This document shows, piece by piece, positions 23,701 to 36,842 of a stretch of DNA of 64,000 bases. Position 1 is the first letter of the stretch. Each line of letters begins with the position of its first letter. Both the position numbers and the translations under genes were made by a program. Origin of the DNA: Pipra filicauda (lineage: Eukaryota; Chordata; Aves; Passeriformes; Pipridae); contig NW_024104532.1 in the NCBI RefSeq assembly GCF_003945595.2, positions 2,789,501 to 2,853,500 on the forward strand, in the 5' to 3' direction. The notes beneath the pieces were generated by a model. The model did no database searches and was not told the DNA's origin. It saw only the letters and a list, made by a program, of their open reading frames with translations.

Positions 23701-26700
23701 CTACATTAAATAATATTTTTCCATTTGTGGCAGCAAAAATAAAGGTCACAGAGATACTTTTCAATGCGTAAGCAGAAGATAAAGACCTACCCACAAGTGA
23801 ACATCCATGGGAGTCACCCGTGACCTGTATGTACACAATAGGTCAAAATCAAAGTGGAATAGCCTGGCTAAACTGAACTTCAAATCTGTGTCTTAATACA
23901 GAAGTTTTGCTATTGGATTACTCAGAAATGATAAACATTGGAAAGGAAATACCAAACCAAAAAAGTTACAGGACATACATACATTTAAATTCATGGGGTC
24001 TCCAGAAATTTACAATAACCCCCAAATTTTTCAAAAGTCCTGCTTTAGGTCCTTGATAATTGTTAATGAAAGTTTGCTGGTGGTGTTTGGCTCCTGTTCT
24101 CCCAGGCATATGCAGACTCGTGCAAGGAGACATTAAAACTGGTACCATCTGTGGCTGATAGTTTATAATCCTTAATTAGTCAAAGTTTATCCTTACGCTG
24201 AACACAACCAGTGTGTTTAGCAGACAGTAGGCCCACACATGTCAGCAAGAAGATTTTGTCTATCTGTGCCATCATCCATGTCAAAAGAGTGGGAGAGGAG
24301 CTTTAAGAAGATGGCTACAAATGACTGCAAAGAGAGATTTCTGCTTGTGGCATTCCAAGGACAAGGTTGACACAGTCATTTTCATGTGTCCCATGGAGGA
24401 TTATCTTCTCTGTAACTTGTTAAGAGATAGTGCAACACTTGCATTTAAAACTGTTGTAATACTTCAGCTGAAATGGATAGCTGGTGTGAATTCATCCTGA
24501 TGGACATCTGTCATTCCCCCACTGTTACAGAAGGGCCCTAAGGTCTAGAAAATCAGTTTTTAACTTCAGCCTTCTTTGAATTGTAATCAAGACTCATCTT
24601 GTGCTGGGATTCATATAATCTGATTTTAGCCAGGCTTGACAGCCAGTTTAGCAGGATTGTCAGCAATTTACCCCATCCTAAGATAAGAGCCAGGTGAGTT
24701 GTCTATCTCTTTCCTCTGGTTAGATGACTAGTTTGGATTCAACTTTCTCCTTTCAAGCTTAGCTGAGAGGAATCCTTTGGTGTAGAGGTGCTTTGCAATA
24801 TTCTTTCTTGCTTCCACCCTAACTCTGTTAGGATTTAGCTTCAGGTGTCTGGAGTTAAACACCAGGAGTGCAATCCTTAATGTCACAGATTCAGTTCATA
24901 TATTTTTCTTGCATTGGTTCCATCTAGCTCTGTTCCAGGAGTGTCAGCAGAGCTGGGTCAGTGGTTTGCTCCAAGTAGCTCTGTTGAGGAAAGGAGATAA
25001 CAGAGCATTTAGCTCTAAGGCTAATCCTTTTGAAAGCTGGGGGATCATAGCAATGATCCTCACCGAACAGAGCATGAGCTACCTCATTTTTTCATGTTAC
25101 TGACTGATAACTGGAACAGAGCTGGCTCTAGTTTTGGAGACAGATGCAAAGCAATTCTTCCAGATGGAAGCCAGAGTGAAGCAGGCAAGATGCCATCTGG
25201 AAAGAGAGGGCCCTTGCTGTGCAGATGCACATTACAAAAATGATAGGAATATAAAATTGGGGAAAAAATGGAGAAAGGGTTAGTTCACTGAGTATTTTGC
25301 TGCTGGCTCCTGCCTTTCCAAAGAGTGCATTATGCACAGCAGCATGTAGCCTGGTAATACAGCCTGGAGTAAGAATCTGTTTCCATCTTTCTGGATTTAG
25401 CTGTCTATTTGGTTTTGGCTTGGTTTTTTTCTTTTCTTTTTTTTTTTTTAGTCACTATTTATTTTGCAGTGTGGGGCTTGGTCAGATTTTGTACCCATCT
25501 GAAAGGGTGCAAAATGTTTCCAAGACTTATTGCAAACAGGGAGAGGTTTGGACTCCTGCATTATCCAGCTACACACTCTCCCCTGTACTTTGTCCAGGAA
25601 CTGAAAGGACAGACAGGAGGCTTTGCACAGTGGATAGAGGAAATTGCACTATGGAGCTAAAGAATGTATTCTTAAAAAGTGCTTTTCAGTTTGATTATGA
25701 ACATGTTTGTTCCCAAGAATCTTATGGTATCAGAAACAAAGAATGAACAAGGAGGAGAAAGTGAGAAAGTGAGAAAGTCTGGCTGGTGAATCCCAAAATG
25801 TAGCTCTCTCTCTTTTTATGTCCAAGTCATCTTCCAGGCTATTTCTATACTGGTATTCACACTTGATTTAAAGGTCAGCAAAGCTCATGCCAGTGGATCT
25901 TTGTAGTAGAACCTTCAACTCAGCCTCTGGCAGTGATCTGTCCCAAACTTGGAGGTTGCTCAATTACCGCTTTTTACCTGGTCATTCCTCTCCAGTGTGA
26001 TGGGAACTCATCTGCACATTATAGACCTCTAATTTGCCTTGCCAGGCAGATGGCCTGTGATTTATCTTGAAACAGCATCATTTATAGAGTATTAATTCAT
26101 AAGAGTCTGAGGATTCTGGATGTGAATTCATTATGGACTGAGAAGGACAGTTTTCTGAGGCAGCTTTTCAGTGCGATCCTGTCTGCAGATTCATGAATAT
26201 ATTTCTGTTCAAGAGCCATCAAATCTCAGACAGGCTACATCTGCCACAGCATCTTTTAAAACCTTCTTGTCGTGGGAACAAATGTGACAGAAGTGTGTGG
26301 AAAGCAGAAATAACAATGAACTATTTCAGCTACTCTTCAAATACCCTAATGAATTTGAGACCACACGTGGATGGAGTCAGAACTGCTTGGTTGTGTGTCG
26401 GAGTTCATACTGTCCTCACCAGTAACCAGGACTTCAGGAAGTTTTTTCTTTCAGGTGGCAGATCTCTGCTGTCTAAAAGCCAGCATATCTAAAGGAGTTG
26501 CTGATCACTGTCTGTGGCAGTACAGCAACAAATGTATCACAAATGTAGTGCCTTGTAACACAAATCTAGTGACTTACTATTAAGTAGTCCACAAAGAAAA
26601 AAATCAAACCTCTGTCACGTTGTTCTGCTGCCACTAGGACAGCTCAAGGCAGGGAAGGCTGGGATAATGGCTAAAGTGGTTGGAAAAAGCTCTCAAATTG

Positions 26701-27225
26701 GATTTTGTGTTAGAGGAGAACGTGATTTATGGCTACACAATGAATACATGTATTTCTGGTAGGTGTACTGGGGCTTTGGTCTCGCTTTTGCCTTTTTTTT
26801 AGAGGGAACTGTGACAACGCAGAACCGACAGCACTTCTCTAAGGCACTAAGTCTCAGGAGCTTCAGGTTTTTGGCTCCTCTGGGATTGAAAAAACAATGG
26901 TTCTCCTATTCTTATCTCAGAAAATGAGACTTCAAACTCTGTGCTTCAGGCAAATTTTCTGCAGCAGAGCTTACTGGACTTAAGAGATAAAACTCCATTG
27001 TACCAGCTCATAACCAGTAGTAAATATCCAGCTGTAGGAATCTCGGTATAAATTAATTGACATGCACACACATGGAGGGAGAACTTTTGACTGTTTAGAA
27101 AATCTGTTAAAATCCAGACAAATCCCTGGAAAAACAGACAGGTTTTTTGTGTTTAGAGAAAGCCACGTTGAAGGTCAATGGACTGAGAGCAACTCTGATG
27201 AAGTTGTGAGAAGAAGGACTATGCT
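20715..27225. other. Non-coding unique DNA
   Basis: Frames reach 149 codons (25297-25746, plus strand), but the translation is hydrophobic and low in complexity around the T13 run at 25437-25449 and shows no family I know. A small GTGAGAAA tandem (about three units) lies at 25756-25778. Otherwise I see nothing beyond ordinary AT-rich sequence. Confidence 0.55.
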
Positions 27226-27598
27226 GGGCCACCAAGCTGATGAGATGGAAGGAGCACTTCTTCTACGAGGAAAGGCTGAGAGAATTGTGTTTGTTCAGTC
27301 TGGAAAAGAGAAGGCTCTGGGGTGATCTAATTGTGGCCTCCCAGCACCTGAAGGGAGCCTGGAAGAAAGGTGGAGAGAGACTATTTAAAAGGGAGTGACA
27401 GGACAAGGGGGAATGGTTTCAAACTGACAGAGAATAGGCTGCCCCATCCCTGGAAGTGTTCAAGGCCAGGTTGGACGGGTCTTTGAGCAACTTGGTCTAG
27501 CAGAAGGTGTCCCTGGCCGTGGCAGAGGGGTTGGAATGAGATGATCATTGAAGTCCCTGACAATCCAGGCCATTCTATGATTCTATGATTCTGTTCTA
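27226..27598 (+). mobile_element. CR1 LINE with internal deletion
   Basis: It starts near the CR1 GAAGCTGATGAGA-type region and runs through GAGGAAAGGCTGAGAGAATT, CACCTGAAGGGAGCC, GACAGGACAAGGGGGAATGG and CAAACTGACAGAGAATAGG. It then jumps directly to CTGCCCCATCCCTGGAAGTG. Compared with the 41.2 kb copy, roughly 85-90 bp (the 'TTAGG..AATTCTTCCC..GTTGCCCAGAGAAGCTGTG' block) are missing at about 27438. The 3' end is well kept, with three ATTCTATG/ATTCTGTT octamers. It is 5'-truncated and non-functional. Confidence 0.93.
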
Positions 27599-30389
27599 TC
27601 ATGCATCAAAAATCAGGATAAGAGTGCTGAGGGAAGAGATCTTTGACTCAAGCCTTGATGAATCTCAATACGAAGATACAATCTAAAATGCTTTTGTTTA
27701 TTCATGCCCACCAAAATAGCTGCTCATGGTTTTCACATACAGCCCAAGAACCCTGCTGCTGTTTCAGACTGAGTGTCTGCACTGCTGCTAGATAGGGCAC
27801 TGCAGAGAATGCACACAGTAATAAAAAGAAATTAGAAATGAGGAAATATCACAGTCAGATAGTACTTTAAATGGGTATATAATTGGTAGTGGGGCTCTGA
27901 TCTGGGAGCTTTGGAGTCCCACTGACCAAATGTGGGATAGTTTCCTATTTCCACAGCAGTCCATGTCAGTGCAGAGACAGTGGGAAACATGACTTGGCAG
28001 CAGCTCACCAGCACTGTTGCACCCTGTGGAAGGATCTGTTTCCTGTTGTGGTTTGGTGGATGATAAGAAGGCAGCTGTTTACCTAAAAGCTGTTTGTAGA
28101 CCCTGACTTTGCACTCTGAGCACTGGACCCCATATATAGTCAGACGCACCATTTGCTGGTAAGACTGTGAGTTTTTTTTCCAACAAAAAAAATCATCCTG
28201 GAGAAGATTAGGAGTTTAAAAGCAAAGTGTCTCTCTTGTGTCTTGTTTCTAGGCTGGAACAGAGAAGCTGAGAGCAGCAAATCCAATTTTCAGCTTCTCT
28301 ACTAAGCAGTATTAATGAGGGTCAAATGTCAATGACTGCACTGTGCTTTGAATCAGACTGTTAGTGCTGGACTGACACCTGACAAACTGGAAAAAATGAG
28401 CAGCTTTGCAAATCTATTCTTTATATACTGGCAAAGATGAATAAATCAATCAGGAATAAGATGGAAACAGCAATATAGAACTGAAAGCTGTCACAATACT
28501 GGCCAGATGTACATGACTGATGAAAGAATAAACAAATCATTAAGTGAAACAGTTTCCTTCTGGTACCATTACTTATTTGAAGGACTGAAAAACGTAGACA
28601 GTCATTTGATGATTTTAAATGTTTGGTGTCTAAATCGTTCTGAATGTCCCATTTCAAAATATGAGCGATAGTGTAAGAAAGTGTAGGAAATGTCCTACTG
28701 GATGCACAAACAGCCCAGTGCTCTCCATCTGTCAGGGACAGTAGGAGCTGCTGTTTAGGAAGAACACAGAAAATGGTCACATCCTTCAGTCCTTTCCCCC
28801 TGTACCCCTGACACTCCCAGTTGCTACATTTAGGGTGTCAAAGGGCAGGTCTCTACCTGGTCCTCCAAGCATCCAAAGAAACACCTGCTCTGCAGGAATT
28901 TGTTGTATCCCTTTGTCATCCTGCTAATGTTTAGTGCCCATGAGTGCCTGGGACAGCCGGTTCCAGTTGCCCATTGCTGTGTAGTTACTTTGATTTAGCT
29001 CTGCAGCTCTGTATTTACTTTATTCTCCCTCTCCATTAATTTTGCCTGTCTCAGTCACCTTCTCTCCAAACTGGAGACATTCTTTTCAGTCTCGTATAAA
29101 CAACTTCTTCCCCTTGGTCGTTTTAGCTGCCCTTTTTCTCTTCTCTGCCTCCACTACTTCTTTCTTGAGTTGCAGAGACTGTGACATCCACAGTACTCAA
29201 AGCATGAGCATGATCAGCTTTTATATACCTGCAAAATGGTGCTGCCTTGGCTGCTGCTGCACAACATCCTGATGATTTCAGAGAACTGTCACCAACAACT
29301 CCAAAATCTCTTTCCATGTCAGTGCCTGTTCTGAGTTCAGCCTCATATAGACATGGTTCATTTCCTTTTCTCCTGGACATGAGGTCTCCTGAATCTGCAC
29401 CATTTTGGTGCATTTCCCAGCTCTCAGAAATCACGGCTCCGCTGGAACAAGGTTTCTGCATAGGTTTCCATGGACTTGGCCATAATATAGCAGGGAACCA
29501 ATGGCAAATTCTGTAGTGGAAACACCCAACTTTCCCTGCCTTCTGGAAAAGCAGTCAGAAATGTTCTACCTCCAAGTTCTAAGGGGATGTAACACTGTGC
29601 CTGATTTTACACCTATCAGAAATCTCAAGGAAATGTTGCATATACCTAAAGTTAATAACCAACACCTTCCTAACAAAAAGCATCATCTAACAACCTGCTT
29701 AAGTTACTTAAGCCTTTGATTTTCTCTTCAACACAAACATTTTACCGAGTTGAGGGAAGATTTCTCCAAGAGCTGCAAGGGATCTTCATCTCAGCAGCAT
29801 GCTGCATAAACTGTCGTCTTCAAAAGTGGTGACAAGCTGACAAATTCCTGATCAGAGCCTAACTAAGAGCCCGACACATTAGCACTGCTGCCCCAAGGCA
29901 GGCAGAAGAGCTCGTTTGCAAGTGCTGCAAATTAAAACCAGCATGTCTTTGTAATATGAGCTAGTGATGTGCTGGGAAGGAGGTACCTGGCACTGGTAAC
30001 AGGCACTGAAGATGTTCAGATCAGTGGGAAAAGTGGATGCTGGTTAGAACTGTACAGTGAGCTCCGTGTGTGTGTGCTGCGAAGCATCTCTATCGAGTTT
30101 CCACCTTGTTTTTGTCTGTGACACAAATGAAACCTTGGTCAGTGGGAAGCTGATTTTTAGTGATAAAATTAGATTATTTTATTTAGTTCATAAGGCAGTA
30201 GGTGCTGTATAACCCTGCCTGTGTTTTGAGAGGCATCAGGAATGATTTGATTGGAAGTTTGTACACAGCTTCATCTGCCATGTTTGTGAATGTTTACTTA
30301 AACCAGCATTTTGAGATTCCCATCTGTGAATTTCAAAGATGAATTTAAGAATTGAAAAATCTAACAGATTTTAAATGTGAGAATTGAGA

Positions 30390-30571
30390 TGTTATTGCCT
30401 AATTTCAAAAGAATTTAAGATATTTAAAAAGGATTAAAAGAAAAAATAAATATAATTTATCATATAACACTTTCTATGTATTACATAATCTAATCTATAA
30501 AGTATATCATACTATATAAAGATAAATAATAAATAAAATTTAAGAATTTAAAAGGTGTTATTGCCTAATTT
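30390..30571. repeat. AT-rich segment bounded by 16-bp direct repeats
   Basis: TGTTATTGCCTAATTT occurs at 30390-30405 and at 30556-30571, a 166-bp offset. AATTTAAGAATT-type sequence lies just upstream of both. The interval is almost pure A/T and includes AAATAAATATAATTTATC and many ATATA steps. It looks like a local duplication within an AT-rich tract. Confidence 0.7.
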
Positions 30572-33500
30572 TTCATTAACAGACTGACATTACCTTTTAT
30601 TGTCTACTGTCTAAACACACATGTTATTTCCATCACAGCCTGCTTGTGAGAACAGGAGAACAACCGGTTCAGTGTAGAAAAACCCACATTCCATCAATAG
30701 CCCTTACACTTTTACCAGCTCTGCTTCACAAATCCCTCTGGTCACCTTGTGAAAATTACTTTCTAAAAATTGTTTATTGGGCTATTTGGTTTGTTTGCTC
30801 TTTCCTAGCAAAGAATATGCATAACCTTCTATTGAGAGATCTTAAAAATGTTTGTCATATCATGTCAAGTGCTTCAAGACATGAGCTGGTGCAGAGCCTA
30901 AAAATAGCTACTTGGAGATGACTGGGCTGGCCTAAAGCCAGGTTGGAATCAAGGAGGAATAAATGTGACTTAACTTCACTTTTGCTCACTCGTGTCCTAA
31001 ACTCTGACTGAAGACTGGGTGAAATTAATTCAAATGATGCAGTTGTGTATAAAAAGGAGCGAGAAGGGGAAGAGAGTGAAATTTTTACTCCAGTTCCCCT
31101 GTTGTTTTCATCCCTGACTATGGCAGCACACTGGCCACATTTTAGGTGCTACAGAGTCTGTGAAACAAGGAAGTTGGCAGTCGTTGAAGAAATGGGTGGA
31201 ATGCTGTTTCCACAAATGGAGTGTAAGAGAAGGAGGTGGAGGGGGAGCTGCCTACCTCCTTCCCAAACTGCAGCTCCATGCAGGATCTGCTCTGCAGTTG
31301 AACCCTTGTCTAAAGATAACACGGTGTGTTCCTGAGCTAATTGGACATCTGAGTCACGCGAATCATTGGAGTCACCATGGCAATAACAAACACCTCAGCT
31401 GGGAAAAAAATCAGCTGTTCAAGATAGACCACCAGTGCCCCTTAAATAGATGCTTATTTAACATTTGGGACTTGGAAATCTCCATGAATAGCAATTCCAG
31501 TGAATGAAATGCCAAGTAATACCGTCTCCTTGTGTGGCTGGCTTTGACATTTCCAAGTGTAGCCTCTCTCCTGGGCCATCATTTTGCACCCACACTTGTC
31601 TGACAACTTGCTGAAGAAATGCATCCAAACAGACAATGAAATGCCTGGATGATTTATGCAGGAGGGAAGTAAACAAAATATCACAGAGAATAAAACCTTT
31701 TCGAATGCAACTAAAAAAAGCAATATCAGAGAGTTCCAAACGCTGGAAAATTACTTTTCTCACTGCTGCTTGGCTCATTTCAATTCACTCTTTTGGGATT
31801 AGATTTTTCTTAATGAGGTTTGATCGGACTTTGGTTTAAACATCTGAAAGTTCTCCAATAATTGTTGCAAAGTGTTTAGTGCTCTTCATGTTTGGAGAGT
31901 CAGCTCATCACCAGGGCACAGAGTGACTGATTTACTCAGAAATCTGCTGAGAATAAAGATGTTCAGTAAATTGGTAGGACAGAGGCTGTAAAAGTGTAAA
32001 GTTCTCTGTCCTGTTCCATCACTTGGTTTTCATAAATGATGATCACCTTTGTGCCTACTGCAGCTAGAAATTGTTTTGCCCAGAAAATTCTCCATATTTT
32101 TCTACTTCAACTCATAGTCTGGTCTCCCCTCAAAGAAATCATCTGTTCTCAGTGTTAAGCTTTGTAAGTTCTCTCCTTTTGCCTTTTTCCTTCATCCCCG
32201 TGTTGCCTCTTCTTAGTAACAAAATACAAGAATGAAATGCAAAGAGTGCTTTGCCCTGTTTTACCCAGACAGGATGTCGAGAAGCTCTGCACAAAATCTG
32301 TGCTGTGCTCTTCAAACAAGTGACACGTTCATTAGACTCAGCTGAGCATGGGAGGAATATTGAAGATGATGTGCAAACTGTAAACAGGTCACCTTCTTCA
32401 AGATAAAGTGGATTACTTCAATGCAAGACATAATTAAATGCAATTTCTTTTCAGTCTCCCTATTGTGGTCCAATTTATGTCTGTTTAGGAAAACAAGATT
32501 ATTTTTAGCAATTCTGACTTTCCTACTTGTGGTTGTATTTATTCTAAATTACTTTTTTTTTTGTCTTCCAAGGAGCTTATAATTTACAGATTGGGATTTT
32601 TCTATGTGACACGGAATGATATCCCAGTTTGAACAGATCTCCTGTTTCAAATGAAAAGATTAAAATAAGGAGAGCTGTCTCCCACTTGTGAAATGTAGTT
32701 CCTGATGAATGTACTGATTTCTCCATTGTGTGAGAAACTGGCAATACATTATGTGAAACTGTTTGAAATATGTTTCAAAGCCCCTTTTTTTTTTCCCAGA
32801 AAATTCCACCTCTATAGAACAGTTTCATCCAGCCTAACACTGGGCCAAGGCAAGTGAAGTAATTTAAAAGGTGAGCATCTCCAAAACACTATTCTGGTGA
32901 AAATGTAATTACTTTGTTTTGAAAGTGCCTAATGATCCAAAAAATGGGTTGATAGCTTTCAAAGCTTTCAGATCTGTAGATGCTGACAGAGCAAATTTAT
33001 TTAAGAGTGGAAGAAACTTTGTTTTTAGCGTCTCCTTTTCCAGGCCTTTCCCTGAAAACTATTATTCATTAAACAAGCCCAGGGTAACGAGTAGTGCTCT
33101 AGAGAGCTTTTCATCTAGATAGGCAAGACACATGGCACAGAAAAGCAGAGGACACAGACATTTGGACAAGATGCATTTTGCAGTTAACAAACAGCTGAAA
33201 GCTTGTGGGAGTGCTGTGAACTGAGGAAAGCTCCTGTTTGTCCTTGCTCCCCTCCACCCTCCCCCCCTGCTTTTTCTGTGCAGGGGGAAACAGGGCAGGA
33301 GCAGTGTTGGTCCTCTCAGTCTTCTCCATGGAGAAGTCAGCAGATTTTCAGCCACAGGAGCAATACAGCCTCATGATGTCTCCTGACCCCGGGCTGGAAA
33401 GGAACCATCTGTTTGTTATACCACACACTGAGCCTGTGCTGTTGGCAGTCTTCTGGGCTCCGATGAAGCCACCTAAGCTTTGCTCTGGGGATTGCACACA

Positions 33501-34598
33501 GTGGGGCACAAGGCTAATTCCCATATTGGAAGCTGGTGAAAACAGGTCCAGAGAAGATATGCAAAACAAATATGTATTAAAAATAGGCCTAGTACTGCAT
33601 AGAAACTAAAGAGAGAAGCTTGAGGGGCAGCACAGGGGAACCCCCCCAATATTATATGATATTCCAAGTGCATGGAGGCTCTGAGGAGAAGCACGTTGAG
33701 AGGATGCTTTGTGAGAGCACGTACTGTGTGCTGAAGAGTTGGGGGGAGGAAGGGAGAGGCAGCTCTAGAACATGGTGGGCGTAAAAGCTGATCCCAGCAG
33801 AGCAAGGACAGGCAGATTCATCTCAAGAGGTGGTCACAGCAGCACTGACAAACCTTAATTTCACAAGATGTGGCTTATTTCTGTGTGCATATGTAAATAA
33901 CAACATTGCAATTGCAATCAAGAAAACCACATTCTCTCTTAAGATGAAAGAAATTGCAGATATGGGGGTGGAAGTGTCATCTGCACGGAGTGTTGAGGCT
34001 TCAGATTCAGTGACAGGTGATTCCTTACTCCCTACAAGCAATACAAGCACTTAGCCTGTTTGCATTAGGCTCTGGGATTTTTTTCCTTGACAGATTACTC
34101 CAGTCAATCATGGCATATCCTGGCATACTAACAGCTGACCACTGAGGTGCTCTGCAGGAGAGAAACATGGACCAGGGGTATTTCAGTTAACTAAAACTGG
34201 TGTTAAATTAATGCCAAAAAGAAAATGCTGAAAAGAAACCCTCTGTGCTGACAAATTCTCATTTAACAGAATCACTCTTCAAAAGGGTGCTAATGCTAAA
34301 AGCTTTCGGAGTAAAATTATAGGAAGAAGAGATCTCAAAACAAAAGACTGACTTGAACATATAGCACACCTCTCAAGTAGGTACAGGGAGACTTGGGGTC
34401 TTTTGTTCATGCTCCTAGTTGGTAGCTGCAAAAGACTTGTGGTTGAGATGTCACACACACTCATTAACCCAGTGCTATGCACAGGCAATTACATTCTGAC
34501 TCAGAAAAGCTTAAAAAGCCTTCCCAGCAGGGTGTATTAGGAGAGCAGCACTGGTTGTGCCCAAGTTAAGTTAGGAAAACAAGCCTCTATACATCCTT

Positions 34599-34624
34599 AC
34601 ATGCACACACACGTATGTATGTAT
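34599..34624. repeat. Alternating purine-pyrimidine tract (AC/GT/AT)
   Basis: All 26 bases alternate purine and pyrimidine: an ACATGCACACACAC part and then GTATGTATGTAT. Such tracts can adopt left-handed DNA under supercoiling. No adjoining gene or promoter is visible to give it a role. Confidence 0.7.
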
Positions 34625-36068
34625 TTGAAATGAAACTCAAATACAGATATTACATAGAGACATCAAATGCAGTTTATTATTTCCACATGTATTTTAAAAA
34701 ACAGAAAAGCAAATATTTGAATATGTTTTCTGAAATTTCATTGCCATGAAGTAGTGGCAGTGGATCAAGCTCTGGAAGGCAGTAGGAGTCTCGTGATCCA
34801 GGAAGTCGCGTTGCCCCCATGTCACCCTCCCTACCAGCATGTCTGGGGACACAACTTCACTAGCAGTGGGGTACAGCTGCAGCACTAGAGATGGTTTGCA
34901 CCTGGACAAATCCAAATGCTGATGGAGGAGCTGGGTGTGACTGCATCTGCCCATAGAAACATGCCAATAGATGGCAGGCACAAGCTATCAGCAGGGACTG
35001 ATGCCAGCTCTCACATATGGCACGTAAGTGCCCCAAAACATGCACTGGAGGGAAGATCAGTGTAAATCTTTGCAATAAGAATGTTTTGATTTGCGCTTCA
35101 CTGCAAGACAAAGTGTACAGAGTGAAGTTTGAAGGTGGCAGAGCCCTTGAGAGAGTTTAGGATTGAAAAAAACAGAAGCAGAGCATCAGGTGCAGGAGTG
35201 GAGAGGAGTGAGAGGGCTTTCATGACAGGGCTAGAGGGGAAACAGTAGCTAGCATGGTCATGTCTGATGTGAAGAATGACAGAGAAGTCCAGGTTGCAAA
35301 GGGGCTTCAAGCAGATTAGTGACCAGTGTTTGTAAATCTGACTAGACAAGACTTGAAATAAGATGGCAAATTGATTTATCAGTTGTAGTGTGTTTAAGGA
35401 AGTTGATCTAAAAATCAAAGGTCTGCCAAGAAACCCTCAGACGCTGCTATGTGCAATGCATGCAGGTATCTGTACTTCTCAGGTCTAGTAAGAACTTCAT
35501 ACCTTGACATCTTTATGGTCCTCTCTAGTAAAAAAGGTTTCATTTTAATGCTGCCAGTCTTCAAGTAACTGCACTGAAGTTGATTTGCCTAATTAGGGTG
35601 ATCATACAGTTGTAATGGTTTAATTTCAAATTTGGAAGGGTATTACAACTGAGCAAGGCAGGTCTGGAGAGCAGGTTCCTCTGCAGTCTGCTATTAAATA
35701 CCTGCATGTGTACTGGATTCAAGGAACATTCCTGGCATTAATACAGACATATAAAAAGAAGACTGTGTTTCTAAAGATATTAAGAAACCTTGAAGGTCAG
35801 ATGAAAAGTTGAGTAAATAGACACTCTTTTAAAATCATCTTCTGATCTTCTTCAAATATTGTGCTTTTTTCTTCAAAATCTTTACTTACTCTTTTAAATT
35901 AACCTCCTAATAAGAAAGATGATATAGTGCAGAAACACTAAAATATAAGGTGAAATTTTAATTAACCACCTGTATGTTTACTTTGCTAAAGGTTACAGTC
36001 TGTCTTGTGAACAAAAGTGCATGAAGAAAACAAAAGATTGAGTATTTGTGCAGTTCATTAACAGAAGA

Positions 36069-36136
36069 CGTGAGCTCTGCTATTGATCTGACATTTGACC
36101 TTGGATAAGTCATTTCATCTTTCTCTGCCTCTCTTG
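36069..36136 (+). mobile_element. Probable MIR/CORE-SINE relic
   Basis: The run GAGCTCTGCTATTGATCTGA, then TGACCTTGGATAAGTCATTT and CATCTTTCTCTGCCTC, follows the order of the MIR core (ctctgccacttactagctgtgtgaccttgggcaagtcacttaacctctctgtgcctc). MIR elements are ancient and present at low copy in birds. The tRNA-derived head and 3' tail are not recognisable. Assignment is from memory of the consensus. Confidence 0.6.
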
Positions 36137-36673
36137 GGTGTTGTTTTTTTTTCCTATCCTTCTGCTTCATCTGGCTATGCTGAGTATTCCCCTGAGTGGT
36201 TTTTCCTGGTGTGAATGGCTGGTGCTGAGCAGTGTGAAGCCCTGGTCATGGCCTCCGTGCTAAAAAAGGTGCCTAACTCTTTAAAGCTTGGGTTACTCTG
36301 AGGGCAGCTTGAGGCCAGTATTGGACTCAGAGCAGAGGGATCCTCACTGAGAAAGTTGCTGCCTGGGGGGATCAGCATTCCTGGCTCAAGTCTCCATTGC
36401 AGGGACAGGGGCGACGTGCGCAAGTGTGTGATTGTGAAAGGGGGGATTTCATTCTTGCCAGTGGCAAGGGAACGCAAAGAAACATGAAATGCTCAAACAA
36501 TTGTTTTCATTGCAAAAGTCTTGATAAAAATACTTCCGCAAAATAGAGGGCTTGTGGTCTCTGATGGGTACAGATTTCGTCACACAAATGGACCTCACCG
36601 TGAGACCAACCTCCTGCACTGCTGAAGGGGGTCAGTGCACCACGAGCAGCCTGTTCAGGGAGATCACCCTGGG

Positions 36674-36842
36674 ATCACAGAATTACACACTAGTTCATGT
36701 TGGAAGGTCCCTCCTCCCTGCTCAAGCAGAATCATTCCAAAGCACATGGCACAGGGTTGCATCCAGACAGCTCTGGAATATCTCCAGTGAGGGACACTTC
36801 CACACCCTCTCTGGTCACTGTGTTCCAGTTTTATCTCCTCAA
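36674..36842 (-). mobile_element. CR1 LINE fragment, old subfamily, minus strand
   Basis: It starts with ATCACAGAATTACACACTAG on the given strand and runs through CATGTTGGAAGGTCC, CCTGCTCAAGCAGAATCATT, GCACAGGGTTGCATCCAGAC and CACCCTCTCTGGTCACTGTG. It matches the CR1 subfamily of the 52.8 kb copy rather than the 13-15 kb copies. It is short and well diverged, so probably one of the older insertions. Confidence 0.85.

Larger units (their letters stand above)
27599..36068. other. Non-coding unique DNA
   Basis: Frames reach 123 codons (33238-33609, plus strand) with no recognised domain. The 29240-29340 part faintly resembles the 'actccaaaatctctttcc' block of old CR1-type LINEs, too weak for a firm call. 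The 30340-30580 part is very AT-rich with a direct repeat listed separately. Short homopolymers are frequent. Confidence 0.5.

Noticed and set aside
25409..25746. Hydrophobic frames with membrane-segment look
   Set aside because: The hydrophobic stretch is produced by a T-rich homopolymer region; no family match and no start context.
29240..29340. Old CR1-type LINE similarity (actccaaaatctctttcc block)
   Set aside because: Similarity is limited to one short block. It is mentioned in the regional entry but not called as an element.
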